NCBI GenBank assembly: GCA_041499035.1
Contig: JBGQJK010000004.1
Coordinates: forward strand, 1 to 63,686
Reading direction: 5' to 3'
Length of the DNA: 63,686 bases
Source of the DNA: DATFUL01 sp041499035
Lineage (GTDB): Bacteria > Patescibacteriota > Microgenomatia > UBA8517
This document shows positions 39,967 through 48,275 of the stretch, in pieces (positions within the stretch are counted from its first letter, which is position 1; every line of letters starts with the position of its first letter). The notes under the pieces were generated by a model that saw nothing but the letters and a program-made list of their open reading frames with translations, was not told where the DNA came from and made no database searches. The position numbers and the translations under genes were made by a program.

Positions 39967-41241
39967 TTACCTCCCTCCGCCGCCTGTAAATACACGCACA
40001 TTACCTCCGCCGCCGCCAAAGCCTCCACTAAATACCGACCTGGTGTTACCTGAGGTGGTTGTTGCGGCAGAAGTTGTTCCCGTTATTACAGAAGCGCCTT
40101 CAGTTAAACCCGATGTAATTTCTGTATCGGTATCGGATGAAATGCCGGTTTCTACATTAACATCAACTTCTTTCCCGTTGACTAGGGTTTTGGCGATTGT
40201 CGCTCCGTTTTGGGTAGCAAGCGCAGTTGACGGGACCATTAAGACGTCTGTTTTTGTTTGCAGGATTATCTTTGCAGTTGCTGCCATGTTCGGTAGTATC
40301 GAGTCGCTTCCGCTATCGAGTTTAATGTTGGCGCCGTAGCTTGTAACGTTAGACGAAACCGTTCCGACCCTGTCCACCGTCGCAACGGCTCCGATAAAAG
40401 TTTTGTCGGGAATGGAGTCCAGGGTAACCGTAACTTTTTGCCCGACTTTAACATTCGGAACGTCTACTTCGCTTAAGCTGATATTAATAACGGGAAGAGA
40501 ATCGCCTTTGATTACAGCCACTCTTTGTGAATTTATATTTGTGGTAGAAGTCGAACCGGAAAGTACCATTCCTTCAACAAGACCGACACTTCCTACCACA
40601 CCGGAAAACGGAGCAGTAATAGTCGGGGAGGTTAGACGATAACTATATGCGGATGATGTAAGATTTGCTTGGGCCTGGATTGTTCCGTCATATGCGTTGT
40701 CGTTGGAAACCTGGGCTTTGGTTCTTGTATCTTTTTGGGCTAAAGTCTCATCCGTGTCATGACCTTTAAGTTGTTCCAGAATATTTGCAACCGATGCTTG
40801 GCTTGCGCGGTAGTTGTTGTTGGCGGAGTTGAGTCCGTTTTGGGCCGAAACCAAACTGGCATAGGCTTTTGCGTTAGCAAGGGTTCCATCGGAATCGAGG
40901 GTAATATCGGCAAGCCGCTGGCCTGCAAAAACTTTATCGCCGTCTTTTACATAAACTTTTTTAACAACCCCGGAAGCCTGGGTATTAATTGAGAGTGTAT
41001 TGGTTGTTAAAACTTTACCCGAGGCAGAAATCGTGGAAACAATCGTGCCTTTTTGTACAGTTGAAGTTTGATATGTGACAGCACCGGACGCGGCCGATCT
41101 CATTCTCCAAAGCCCGACGATTAGTATTGCAAGGAGGACAATAGCACCAATAAGCCTCTTTTTGTCAGCAGTAAGCCACGCCCAAAATTTTTGGAGCATA
41201 TTCTTCTGAACTTCAGGTTCTTTAATAATCTTTATAGCCAT
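39967..41241 (-). CDS. Membrane-fusion/adaptor protein (HlyD/MacA family) with Gly-rich tail
   Basis: The 424-aa protein has an N-terminal membrane span (about 34-50), a biotinyl-lipoyl-like hairpin region (SGVVKKVYVKDGDKVFAGQ), a helical hairpin, and beta-barrel domains (VVGSVGLVEG; VPNVKVGQKVTVTLDSIPD). The last 30 residues are unusually rich in Gly (GGFGGGGGNVRVFTGGGGR). MacA-like adaptors stimulate the MacB ATPase. Because there is no outer-membrane tunnel here, the adaptor may guide substrate through the cell envelope. It lies 2 bp from the ATPase gene. Confidence 0.88.
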   Translation of the reverse strand: MAIKIIKEPEVQKNMLQKFWAWLTADKKRLIGAIVLLAILIVGLWRMRSAASGAVTYQTSTVQKGTIVSTISASGKVLTTNTLSINTQASGVVKKVYVKDGDKVFAGQRLADITLDSDGTLANAKAYASLVSAQNGLNSANNNYRASQASVANILEQLKGHDTDETLAQKDTRTKAQVSNDNAYDGTIQAQANLTSSAYSYRLTSPTITAPFSGVVGSVGLVEGMVLSGSTSTTNINSQRVAVIKGDSLPVINISLSEVDVPNVKVGQKVTVTLDSIPDKTFIGAVATVDRVGTVSSNVTSYGANIKLDSGSDSILPNMAATAKIILQTKTDVLMVPSTALATQNGATIAKTLVNGKEVDVNVETGISSDTDTEITSGLTEGASVITGTTSAATTTSGNTRSVFSGGFGGGGGNVRVFTGGGGR

Positions 41242-41275
41242 ATTTGAACTTTATGTGTGAAATCTGAAACTACGC

Positions 41276-42286
41276 TTAGAAGGACAGAGTAAACGTTGAG
41301 CCTTTCCCTAACTTACTCTCCACTTTTATTCTGGCTCTGTGGGCAGTGGCAATCGATTTGGCAATTGAAAGACCGAGTCCGTAACCGTCGGCATCTACTT
41401 TTGATCGCGAACTGTCAGCGCGATAAAATCTATCAAAAATATGGAGAATGTCTGCTTGGGAAATTCCCACCCCATGATCAGTTACTGTCAGGGATTTACC
41501 CGCCGTTTTAATCTCAACTTTCCCGTCTTTTTTACTATATTTAACGGCATTATCCAAAAGAATTATTGTTAATTCCGTTAAAGATTCCCCGTTGCCACGA
41601 ACCTTTACGCTTTCCAGTTCTTCGGTGATCTTAACTTTTGACGCTACGGCAAGCGGGGTAACTTTATCAATAGCATCGAGGGCAATAGTTTTTAAGTCAA
41701 CGCCCTTAAAATCAAGTTTCGCACTATCGTCCTCTGATTTATTAAGCTTAAGGAGGTAGTTACTTAACTTATTCATTTTCTTAACCTCTTCCAAGTTGCT
41801 TGCCAAAAGTTTCCGCGCGCTTCCTAACGTAATTTTCTTGTCGCGCATGGCCACCTCAATCTCCGTCATCAGGGAAGTTAGTGGCGTGCGGAGTTCGTGA
41901 GAAGCGTTACCTACGAATTTTCTTTGGTCATCAACCATGTTTTTTATGGGGTCAAGAGTGAGGCCTGCCAAAAAATATCCTCCAAGTCCGGAAAGAATTA
42001 ATATACTTAAGTTTATAAGTCCGAGTGTTAAAATTATCCTTGCTCTGGCTTCATTAATCGCGTCTGTATCGGGAACGGGGGAGACGTTCATCGAAATTGG
42101 ATAACCATGGAGTATTCCTAGAATTCTGGTTCTTTGAAAATTTTCAATTCTGACTAGCTCCCTGTTTACTCCAACATAAATCACGCCGCTAAAAGACAAA
42201 CTGATTGTCATAATAATGGCCAGGTACCAGGCGGTGAGTTTTATGCGGGCTTGCCTAAACATTTTATGCTTGTATTTTGTATCCAA
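41276..42286 (-). CDS. Sensor histidine kinase
   Basis: The 336-aa protein has two membrane spans (about 18-35 and 88-110) around a short outer loop, the phosphoacceptor His in FVGNASHELRTPL, and an ATPase domain with the N-box (LLDNAVKYSKKDG), DHGVGIS and GLGLSIAKSI. It phosphorylates the response regulator at 42264, whose 3' end overlaps its start by 23 bp. It is transcribed with the MacAB-like genes downstream and probably senses envelope stress or the exported compound. Confidence 0.92.
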   Translation of the reverse strand: MDTKYKHKMFRQARIKLTAWYLAIIMTISLSFSGVIYVGVNRELVRIENFQRTRILGILHGYPISMNVSPVPDTDAINEARARIILTLGLINLSILILSGLGGYFLAGLTLDPIKNMVDDQRKFVGNASHELRTPLTSLMTEIEVAMRDKKITLGSARKLLASNLEEVKKMNKLSNYLLKLNKSEDDSAKLDFKGVDLKTIALDAIDKVTPLAVASKVKITEELESVKVRGNGESLTELTIILLDNAVKYSKKDGKVEIKTAGKSLTVTDHGVGISQADILHIFDRFYRADSSRSKVDADGYGLGLSIAKSIATAHRARIKVESKLGKGSTFTLSF

Positions 42287-42938
42287 AACCGCGAACCGTC
42301 TGAATTAAATTTGTTTTTGATGGATAGGAGCGGTCAATTTTGTTGCGAAGGTAGCCGATAAAGACTTCTACCGTATTGGGTAGGATGTCTGCCTCATAAT
42401 CCCAAACGCTGGCGATTATCTGCTCTTTGGTTACAACTTTACCTTTATGCCGCAGAAGATATTCCAGAAGCGAAAACTCTTTTTTGGAAAGAGTAATCTC
42501 CCTCTCCTCGCGCTTCACTGAAAAGTTGACTGTATCTAAAGCGAGGTCGCCGGAGACAAGCATAGTTCCTATATCTTCTTTTGGTCTACGGCTCAGTGCC
42601 TTAATCCGAGCCACAAGTTCTGCAAACGCAAAAGGTTTAACCAAATAGTCGTCCGCTCCGGAATTTAAACCATTCACTTTATCATTTACCTCTCCTCTCG
42701 CCGTCAAAATCAAAATCGGAGTGTGGTTGCCCTCTGCCCTGAGTTTTTTGCAAATCATCATGCCGTCCATTTTCGGAAGCATCAAATCAAGTACTATTAC
42801 CCCATAACTTTCACTGGAAGCCAAATCATAACCTTGCTCGCCGTCATAGGCAACATCCACCGCATAGCCTTCCTGTTCCAAGCCGCGCTTAATTGAATTG
42901 GCAATTTTGTGTTCGTCTTCCACTACCAGAATCCGCAT
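42264..42938 (-). CDS. OmpR/PhoB-family response regulator
   Basis: The 224-aa protein has a receiver domain with the acidic start (VVEDEHK), the phospho-Asp in VLDLMLPKMDG, the conserved Thr in LTARG and Lys in VKPFAF, then a winged-helix DNA-binding domain (LSKKEFSLLEYLL; VRGFGYKIQA). It likely controls its own operon, including the kinase and the exporter genes, and perhaps the divergent gene at 43026. A TATAAT box lies at 42950-42955. Confidence 0.94.
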   Translation of the reverse strand: MRILVVEDEHKIANSIKRGLEQEGYAVDVAYDGEQGYDLASSESYGVIVLDLMLPKMDGMMICKKLRAEGNHTPILILTARGEVNDKVNGLNSGADDYLVKPFAFAELVARIKALSRRPKEDIGTMLVSGDLALDTVNFSVKREEREITLSKKEFSLLEYLLRHKGKVVTKEQIIASVWDYEADILPNTVEVFIGYLRNKIDRSYPSKTNLIQTVRGFGYKIQA

Positions 42939-42972
42939 ATTGAGGCCATATTATACTATTTTTGCTGAAAAT

Positions 42973-43023
42973 AAGCTGAGAGAGCTTGCCCCGACACCAA
43001 AATTTGGTGTGGGGGTGTACCCC
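42973..43023. promoter_or_regulatory. Cluster of three inverted repeats between response regulator and gene 43026
   Basis: AAGCT-gagag-AGCTT (about 42973-42987), ACACCAAA-A-TTTGGTGT (42994-43010) and GGGG-TGTA-CCCC (43012-43023) follow one another in the divergent region. The last ends 2 bp before the ATG at 43026. They could be operators for the response regulator or RNA structures that block the start codon. Confidence 0.5.
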
Positions 43024-43025
43024 AT

Positions 43026-43595
43026 ATGGTAAAATTAACAGTGTTCAAAACATTTCTGAAAATTTTCCTGCCAACTGCTTTTGTTCTGACTTTTACTTCA
43101 TTTGGAATTTATGGAGGGGTTCAGCAGGCGCTCCGGCAATCCGCAAATAGTCCTCAGGCACAAATGTCCCAAGACTTGGCGGTAGGGCTATCAGCCGGAA
43201 CGGATCCGACAAAGGGGTTAAACGGTACAAAAGTTGATGCCGCGAAAAGTCTGGCTCCATTTTTAATTGTTTACGATGAAAACGGGAAGGTTTTGTCCTC
43301 TACTGGCTTTATAAACGGAGTTGCTCCGGTCCCACCAATAGGTGTTTTTAACTATACGAAAGAGAATGGCGAAGATAGAGTTTCCTGGCAAACAAAAGAC
43401 GGAACAAGGATTGCATCTGTGGTGAATCACTTTAGCGGCAAAACTCCAGGTTTTGTTTTGGCTGGTAGAAATATGAGAGAAGTTGAAAACATCGAAGACC
43501 GTATTTTTAAATTAACAATGCTAGGGTGGGTGAGCTCGTTGGGTTTTGCTCTTGTTCTTTCCCTTTTCCTCTCCAAGCTAAACAGTAAAAAATAG
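43026..43595 (+). CDS. Membrane protein with sensor-like extracytoplasmic domain
   Basis: The 189-aa protein has a span near the N-terminus (about 10-30), an extracytoplasmic domain (about 35-160) containing APFLIVYDENGKVLSSTGFI and RIASVVNHFSGKTPGFVLAG, a PAS/Cache-like order of strands, and a C-terminal span (about 165-184). It looks like a sensor domain without a kinase. It is divergent from the two-component operon and converges with the second MacAB-like set, so it may report on envelope state to one of them. The function is unproven. It ends with TAG. Confidence 0.55.
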   Translation: MVKLTVFKTFLKIFLPTAFVLTFTSFGIYGGVQQALRQSANSPQAQMSQDLAVGLSAGTDPTKGLNGTKVDAAKSLAPFLIVYDENGKVLSSTGFINGVAPVPPIGVFNYTKENGEDRVSWQTKDGTRIASVVNHFSGKTPGFVLAGRNMREVENIEDRIFKLTMLGWVSSLGFALVLSLFLSKLNSKK

Positions 43596-43596
43596 T

Positions 43597-44799
43597 TTAT
43601 TCGTACTTGAGGGCTTCGATTGGATTTAACTTGGAAGCGCGCGCTGCGGGCGCAACGCCAAAGACAATTCCTATTGCTGCAGATACTCCAAATGCTAAAC
43701 CAACCGACCAAAGAGATACAGATGTTTGTATAAAATGGCTTAGACCCCAAGCACCTAATGCGCCAATCGCAACCCCTATCATTCCTCCCCCGAGGGAAAG
43801 AACTACCGCTTCGATCAAAAATTGATAAAGAATATCACTAGGCTTTGCGCCGACTGCTTTCCTAAGACCTATCTCACGAGTGCGCTCGGTGACACTTACA
43901 AGCATAATGTTCATAATTCCAACCCCACCTACCAGTAGAGAAATTGCCGCGATTCCTCCAAGAGCCAGAGTTAAAGCACCGAGTACCTGATTTATAGTTT
44001 GTACTAGGGAGCCGTTATCAACCACAGAAAATTCGTCATCTTTAAGGCGCTTTGAGAGTAGATGTTTAATTTGATTAATTGCCAAGGGGATTCCTTCTTT
44101 ATCCACTGCTTTGGAAGCGATAACTTGCACCCCGTGAAGACCAAAAACTTTTTGGGCTGAAGTTAACGGAATTATCGTGTAGCTATTTACATCAATCCCA
44201 AACCCGCCCGATCCGATTTGATTTAAAATTCCAATGACCTCAAATTTCTGACCTCCGATTGTGACTTTTTTCCCTATGGGGTCCGCCCCGTTAAAGACAT
44301 CTTTTACAATTGATGTACCGATTATTGCAACATTCCTGGAAACCCTTGAATCTGCATCGTTTATTGTTCTGCCTTTACTCACCGTTAAATCGCGGATCCG
44401 CAAGTAGGTTGCGTCTACTCCCACAACAGTTCCGTATTTATTCTTTCCGCCACTGCTTACCGTTGTCGGATACTGAATCCCGCCGCCGGCAGTCTCAACT
44501 GACCCTCCCAGTTTTGAAATATCGTTTACATCTTTCTCGGTTAGTTTTGTCCCCGCAAAATTCGGGCTACTGGCGGCAAAACCTCCCTGCCCGACCTTTC
44601 CCGGTAAAACTGTTATCAGGTTACTGCCCAATGATTCAAAAGTGCTGAGAAGATAGTTTTGCAACCCCTGTCCTATAGAAACAAGGAGTATAACCGCAGA
44701 AACTCCGATGATAATTCCAATCATTGTAAGAATTGACCGGGTTTTATTCCGTAATAGACTCCTAAGGGCTAGTTTTGTAATTTCGGGTATTGCTATCAT
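43597..44799 (-). CDS. MacB-like ABC transporter permease (second set)
   Basis: The 400-aa protein is a paralogue of the permease at 38025: N-terminal span with MIGIIIGVSAVILLVSIGQG, a large outer domain, and three C-terminal spans with TERTREIGLRKAVGAKPSDI and LNPIEALKYE at the end. Its start overlaps the ATPase gene by 4 bp. It belongs to a second three-gene exporter set without its own kinase or regulator. Confidence 0.9.
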   Translation of the reverse strand: MIAIPEITKLALRSLLRNKTRSILTMIGIIIGVSAVILLVSIGQGLQNYLLSTFESLGSNLITVLPGKVGQGGFAASSPNFAGTKLTEKDVNDISKLGGSVETAGGGIQYPTTVSSGGKNKYGTVVGVDATYLRIRDLTVSKGRTINDADSRVSRNVAIIGTSIVKDVFNGADPIGKKVTIGGQKFEVIGILNQIGSGGFGIDVNSYTIIPLTSAQKVFGLHGVQVIASKAVDKEGIPLAINQIKHLLSKRLKDDEFSVVDNGSLVQTINQVLGALTLALGGIAAISLLVGGVGIMNIMLVSVTERTREIGLRKAVGAKPSDILYQFLIEAVVLSLGGGMIGVAIGALGAWGLSHFIQTSVSLWSVGLAFGVSAAIGIVFGVAPAARASKLNPIEALKYE

Positions 44800-45491
44800 T
44801 TTTGTTTATTTTTCTTGTCCGTTAGAACCTGTCCATCTTTAATTTCAACTATCCTTTTAGCGACTTGGGCAATCTCTTGTTCATGAGTAACAAGAACGAT
44901 TGTATTGCCGTTCCTGTTCAGGGTCTTGAGAAGCTCGATAATTTCGTGGCTGGCCTTACTGTCGAGGTTTCCCGTCGGTTCGTCTGCCAGAATCAAACTT
45001 GGTTTTGTTACAAGAGCCCGAGCTATTGCTACCCTTTGCTGCTGGCCTCCGGAAAGCTGGTTCGGGGTATGATCCATTCTATCGGATAGGCCTACTTCGG
45101 CAAGAGCTTTTTCCGCACGATTCTTTCTCTCATCGGCCCTAACGCTTGAATAAATCAAAGGCAGTTCAACATTTTCAAGAGCTGAAGTTTTTGGCAGAAG
45201 ATTAAATGCCTGAAAAACAAACCCGATATATTTATTTCTTAAAGTCGCCAATTTTTCTTCGGAAAGCTTTGCAATATTTTTCCCGTCAAGGTCCACCTCG
45301 CCAGAGGTTGGTTTATCTAAAATACCAATAATATGCATTAGAGTAGATTTTCCTGACCCCGACGGGCCGATTATTGCCACAAACTCACCTTGATTTATTT
45401 TGAGACTAATGCCCCTCAGCGCCTCGATAAGGATGTCGTCGCCCAACTTATACGATTTTTTTACGTTAGAAAGAGTAATGAGGGCACCCAT
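44796..45491 (-). CDS. ABC transporter ATP-binding protein (second set)
   Basis: The 231-aa protein has Walker A (GPSGSGKST), LSGGQQQRVAIARAL, ILADEPTGNLD and LVTHEQE. It is a paralogue of the ATPase at 39254. It overlaps the permease gene by 4 bp and abuts the adaptor gene, so the set is one transcription unit. Confidence 0.94.
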   Translation of the reverse strand: MGALITLSNVKKSYKLGDDILIEALRGISLKINQGEFVAIIGPSGSGKSTLMHIIGILDKPTSGEVDLDGKNIAKLSEEKLATLRNKYIGFVFQAFNLLPKTSALENVELPLIYSSVRADERKNRAEKALAEVGLSDRMDHTPNQLSGGQQQRVAIARALVTKPSLILADEPTGNLDSKASHEIIELLKTLNRNGNTIVLVTHEQEIAQVAKRIVEIKDGQVLTDKKNKQK

Positions 45492-46565
45492 TTAGTTACT
45501 TGCTGTTACTTTTGTACTTGCTGCAAAGTTTGATGCCGGATTATCAATAACCTCCTGGCCGCTGCTTAGACCGGATTTTACTTCTGTTTCATCAGTCGAA
45601 GATTTACCCGTTTCAATATTAATTTTTTTAGATTTTCCGCCTTCTATTCCCCAAACATAACTTTTGCCCCCATCCGCTACCACCGCAGAAGAGGAAACTT
45701 TTAGTACATTCGGGATTGTGTTGTATATAATATCCACGTCTCCCTGCATGCCAACTCTAAATTTCAAGTTGTCGTTTTTGGGAAGGGAAATCCGTACATG
45801 GTAGGCATTGCCGCCCGTACTTGATGTAAAAGCAACCAAACCGACATTTACAACTAGTCCTTGAAATGTTTCATCTGGGTAGGCGTCAAGTTTAATATTA
45901 ACTTTTTGGCCGACTGAAACGTTCGGGAGGTCTGATTCTTCGACTTCTGAATCGAAGTAAACCGTAGCTGGGTTAACAATTGTATAGTTGGCGGAAGCGG
46001 CAACCACCTGCATGCCTGGAGAACTCGGGCTGACCGTATCCATTACCCCGGAAAATGGCGCCGTAATAACGGCATTTGCCAAATTATCTTGAGCTGCCAA
46101 CATGGCGTTATAGGCATTGTCCCTGTTTACCTCGGCCGTTGTCCTTGTTACTTTTTGGGCAAAAGTTTCATCACCCGAATGGCCCTTTACGCTGTCGAGC
46201 GCCTGTTCCGCCTGAGCCTGGTAATTTCTGTAATTACCCAACGCCTGCTGATATGCGGCGTTAAGAGGGACTGTATCCAACTGAGCTATCCAGGCACCCT
46301 TGCCGACTTTGTCTCCGCTTTTAACAAAAACGCCAGCGATTTTCCCACCTGCCGGGAAAGTCAGCTGAGAATACTGATCCGCTTTAACCGTTCCTGATGT
46401 GGAGACAGATTGTACAAGGTCGCCTTGACTGACTTTGACCGTTTGCACTTTGGTGGTTTTGTTCGACCCGGCAATTACCCGCCAAATAACAATCAGGGTG
46501 ATAACCAGGATCACCCAAAACCACTTTCCGAGCTTCGATTTTAAGTTTTTAAATTTGTCTACCAT
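45492..46565 (-). CDS. Membrane-fusion/adaptor protein (HlyD/MacA family, second set)
   Basis: The protein of about 357 aa has an N-terminal span (about 15-30), a lipoyl-like segment (GKIAGVFVKSGDKVGKGAW), a helical hairpin and barrel domains (LPNVSVGQKVNIKLDAYPD). I chose the ATG at 46565, which has a TAGAAT box 8 bp upstream, instead of a start at 46625 that would add 20 residues unlike the family. It lacks the Gly-rich tail of the first adaptor. Confidence 0.88.
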   Translation of the reverse strand: MVDKFKNLKSKLGKWFWVILVITLIVIWRVIAGSNKTTKVQTVKVSQGDLVQSVSTSGTVKADQYSQLTFPAGGKIAGVFVKSGDKVGKGAWIAQLDTVPLNAAYQQALGNYRNYQAQAEQALDSVKGHSGDETFAQKVTRTTAEVNRDNAYNAMLAAQDNLANAVITAPFSGVMDTVSPSSPGMQVVAASANYTIVNPATVYFDSEVEESDLPNVSVGQKVNIKLDAYPDETFQGLVVNVGLVAFTSSTGGNAYHVRISLPKNDNLKFRVGMQGDVDIIYNTIPNVLKVSSSAVVADGGKSYVWGIEGGKSKKINIETGKSSTDETEVKSGLSSGQEVIDNPASNFAASTKVTASN

Positions 46566-46659
46566 TGCCTTTAATTCTATGCGTTTCGCTACACCAAGTG
46601 AAGATTGTATTCCTGAAACCGCCAAAATTCAAGACCGTCACTACAAAAGGTTAGACCTC

Positions 46660-46689
46660 TTGACACGGGTACTTAACTGAGAAGATACT
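46660..46689 (+). promoter_or_regulatory. Sigma-70-type promoter
   Basis: TTGACA (46660-46665) and GATACT (46684-46689) with an 18-bp spacer. Transcription would start near 46696 and give a leader of about 37 nt with a purine-rich ribosome-binding site (AGAGGGTG) before the ATG at 46733. This gene therefore differs from the many leaderless starts in the window. Confidence 0.55.
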
Positions 46690-46732
46690 GAAATATAGTG
46701 AGGATTCTCCAAAGAAAGAGGGTGAAACGCGA

Positions 46733-46927
46733 ATGAAAATGTCAACATTGGATTGGGTTGCGTGGACTTTGGTTCTTGTAGGCGCGCTAAACTGGGGGCT
46801 TGTAGCTTTCAATTTTAACCTTGTGGAAATGCTCTTTGGTGCAGGCATGCTTTCTCAGTGGGTATACGGACTGGTGGGGCTTAGTGGCCTTTACGTAGTC
46901 TGGATGATGCTTAGTAAGAAGAAGTAA
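46733..46927 (+). CDS. DUF378 family small membrane protein
   Basis: The 64-aa protein has two membrane spans with the DUF378 signature: LDWVAWTLVLVGALNWGLVA, then FNLVEMLFG and a second span, ending in basic residues. The family is widespread in Patescibacteria and Firmicutes (YuzA) and has no known function. It has its own sigma-70-like promoter and a Shine-Dalgarno-like site, suggesting high expression. Confidence 0.9.
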   Translation: MKMSTLDWVAWTLVLVGALNWGLVAFNFNLVEMLFGAGMLSQWVYGLVGLSGLYVVWMMLSKKK

Positions 46928-46938
46928 TTACTCTAAAA

Positions 46939-47265
46939 TTAAGAAGATTTAAGGTCTTGCAGGAGGTCGGCCGAAAAATCGCCGATTTCCTGTTTTATAA
47001 GGTCTTCAATATTATCCGAGATCCTGCTCCTGAGGTATCCTATAAGTAGATCCTGGTCGTGCGGGCTCTTGTGGAATATTTCCAAAAACTCCTCATGATG
47101 TTCACGGGGGAGTTTATCCAGAATACAACCTATTACTTTGTGATGGACTATTTCATCCACCATACCCCAAAGCTCTTCCCGTTCCTTGGCGGTTTTGGCC
47201 ACTTTTTTAATTTGCCTGTCGACCTCCTTGAGCTCGACTAAGTGATCGAAAAATAGTTTTGACAT
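46939..47265 (-). CDS. Hypothetical helical protein
   Basis: The 108-aa protein is almost entirely helical and charged. The segment GCILDKLPREHHEEFLEIFH resembles the short helical units of DUF5663-like proteins seen in Patescibacteria, but the match is by eye only. There is no signal peptide. It converges with the DUF378 gene and lies 23 bp from the neighbouring surface protein gene. Confidence 0.55.
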   Translation of the reverse strand: MSKLFFDHLVELKEVDRQIKKVAKTAKEREELWGMVDEIVHHKVIGCILDKLPREHHEEFLEIFHKSPHDQDLLIGYLRSRISDNIEDLIKQEIGDFSADLLQDLKSS

Positions 47266-47288
47266 ATTTAGACTGATTCAAGCTTCGC

Positions 47289-48272
47289 TTATGCCCGTGT
47301 TAAGGCTACACCCGGAATGTTTACACCATTATAGTCTACAGGTCCAAGCGGGACCCGGTTTTGCGGGTCATCAACAAAAAATATTATAACCGGCCCCTTT
47401 TTATAGCGCGACCCACCAAGGTAATTCATAACTGCCGGGCTACCTCCAAACTGTTTTCCTGTGAAAGCGGCCGGGCCGCTGTCGGCAATGTCCGCAACAA
47501 TAGCATTGCCGTTAGCCGTATTCACTATTAAAACCTTCCTGTATTTATACCAATTTGCCAAAAAAGGCTGGCGCGTGTTCCAATCCGGTAAATATAAAGT
47601 TTGAACTACGGCATACCATTTTTCGTTTTGAATATCTTCTTGCGTAAGCTGTGCTTTGGATGGGGCGAAGTAACTCCAAGCACCAGTACCGGGCGCCATG
47701 CCTTCATCATCGGGTGTTAATTCATGCGTACCGATAGTGTCCCCTGGATAGCGAAGTAAATGTTGTTCCGCGCCAATATACCCATAGGTAGTATTCAGAT
47801 GTTCACCTTCCAAAGTCGCTTTAGTGTTGATTCCCATAACGTCGGAGAAAACTTTTTCCAGGTTTTTTTCCTGAGACCGGGTAAGTGGGCCAACTTGTGT
47901 AGGCAGATAATTTTGCATCGAGGCGAGTAACACCTGACTTGGAGGAATAGAGTTGGCATCGGACTCCCCAACATTTAAATTTGCAAGATTCCTTACAATA
48001 TCGGCCGGATTTGGCATAGTTGTTGTCATAATCGGCGGGGTAAGAAGAAGTGTTCCGGTCAAGGCTCCCGTAGTTATAACTCTCGCGGAGTGTTCGCGGA
48101 TTTTACTTAAGTCTGAACCCCTATCGGCAAAGAATTTTTGAACGTGAGGGTATTTTTTATTAAAGGAGTCTTTTACATCCTGCCGCTTCTCTTGAAGTTT
48201 GTTTCGGAGAAATTCAGTGTCAATTCTAGATTTATTTATTTCGTTTGTTGTCCGGGCAGGATCGTGAGCCAT
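47289..48272 (-). CDS. Membrane-anchored protein with possible double-psi beta-barrel domain
   Basis: The 327-aa protein has a long charged N-terminus, one hydrophobic segment (about 67-83), a middle region and a C-terminal domain (about 215-320) with WYKYRKVLIVNTANGNAIVA, DIADSGPAAFTGKQFGGSPA and a strand with VIIFFVDDP. The order (V-V-I-D-x-GP, then a small helix, then a late strand) resembles RlpA-type double-psi barrels that act on peptidoglycan, but the usual Asp and His are not all clear. The cytoplasmic N-terminus would make it a type II membrane protein. Confidence 0.45.
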   Translation of the reverse strand: MAHDPARTTNEINKSRIDTEFLRNKLQEKRQDVKDSFNKKYPHVQKFFADRGSDLSKIREHSARVITTGALTGTLLLTPPIMTTTMPNPADIVRNLANLNVGESDANSIPPSQVLLASMQNYLPTQVGPLTRSQEKNLEKVFSDVMGINTKATLEGEHLNTTYGYIGAEQHLLRYPGDTIGTHELTPDDEGMAPGTGAWSYFAPSKAQLTQEDIQNEKWYAVVQTLYLPDWNTRQPFLANWYKYRKVLIVNTANGNAIVADIADSGPAAFTGKQFGGSPAVMNYLGGSRYKKGPVIIFFVDDPQNRVPLGPVDYNGVNIPGVALTRA

Positions 48273-48275
48273 TTT

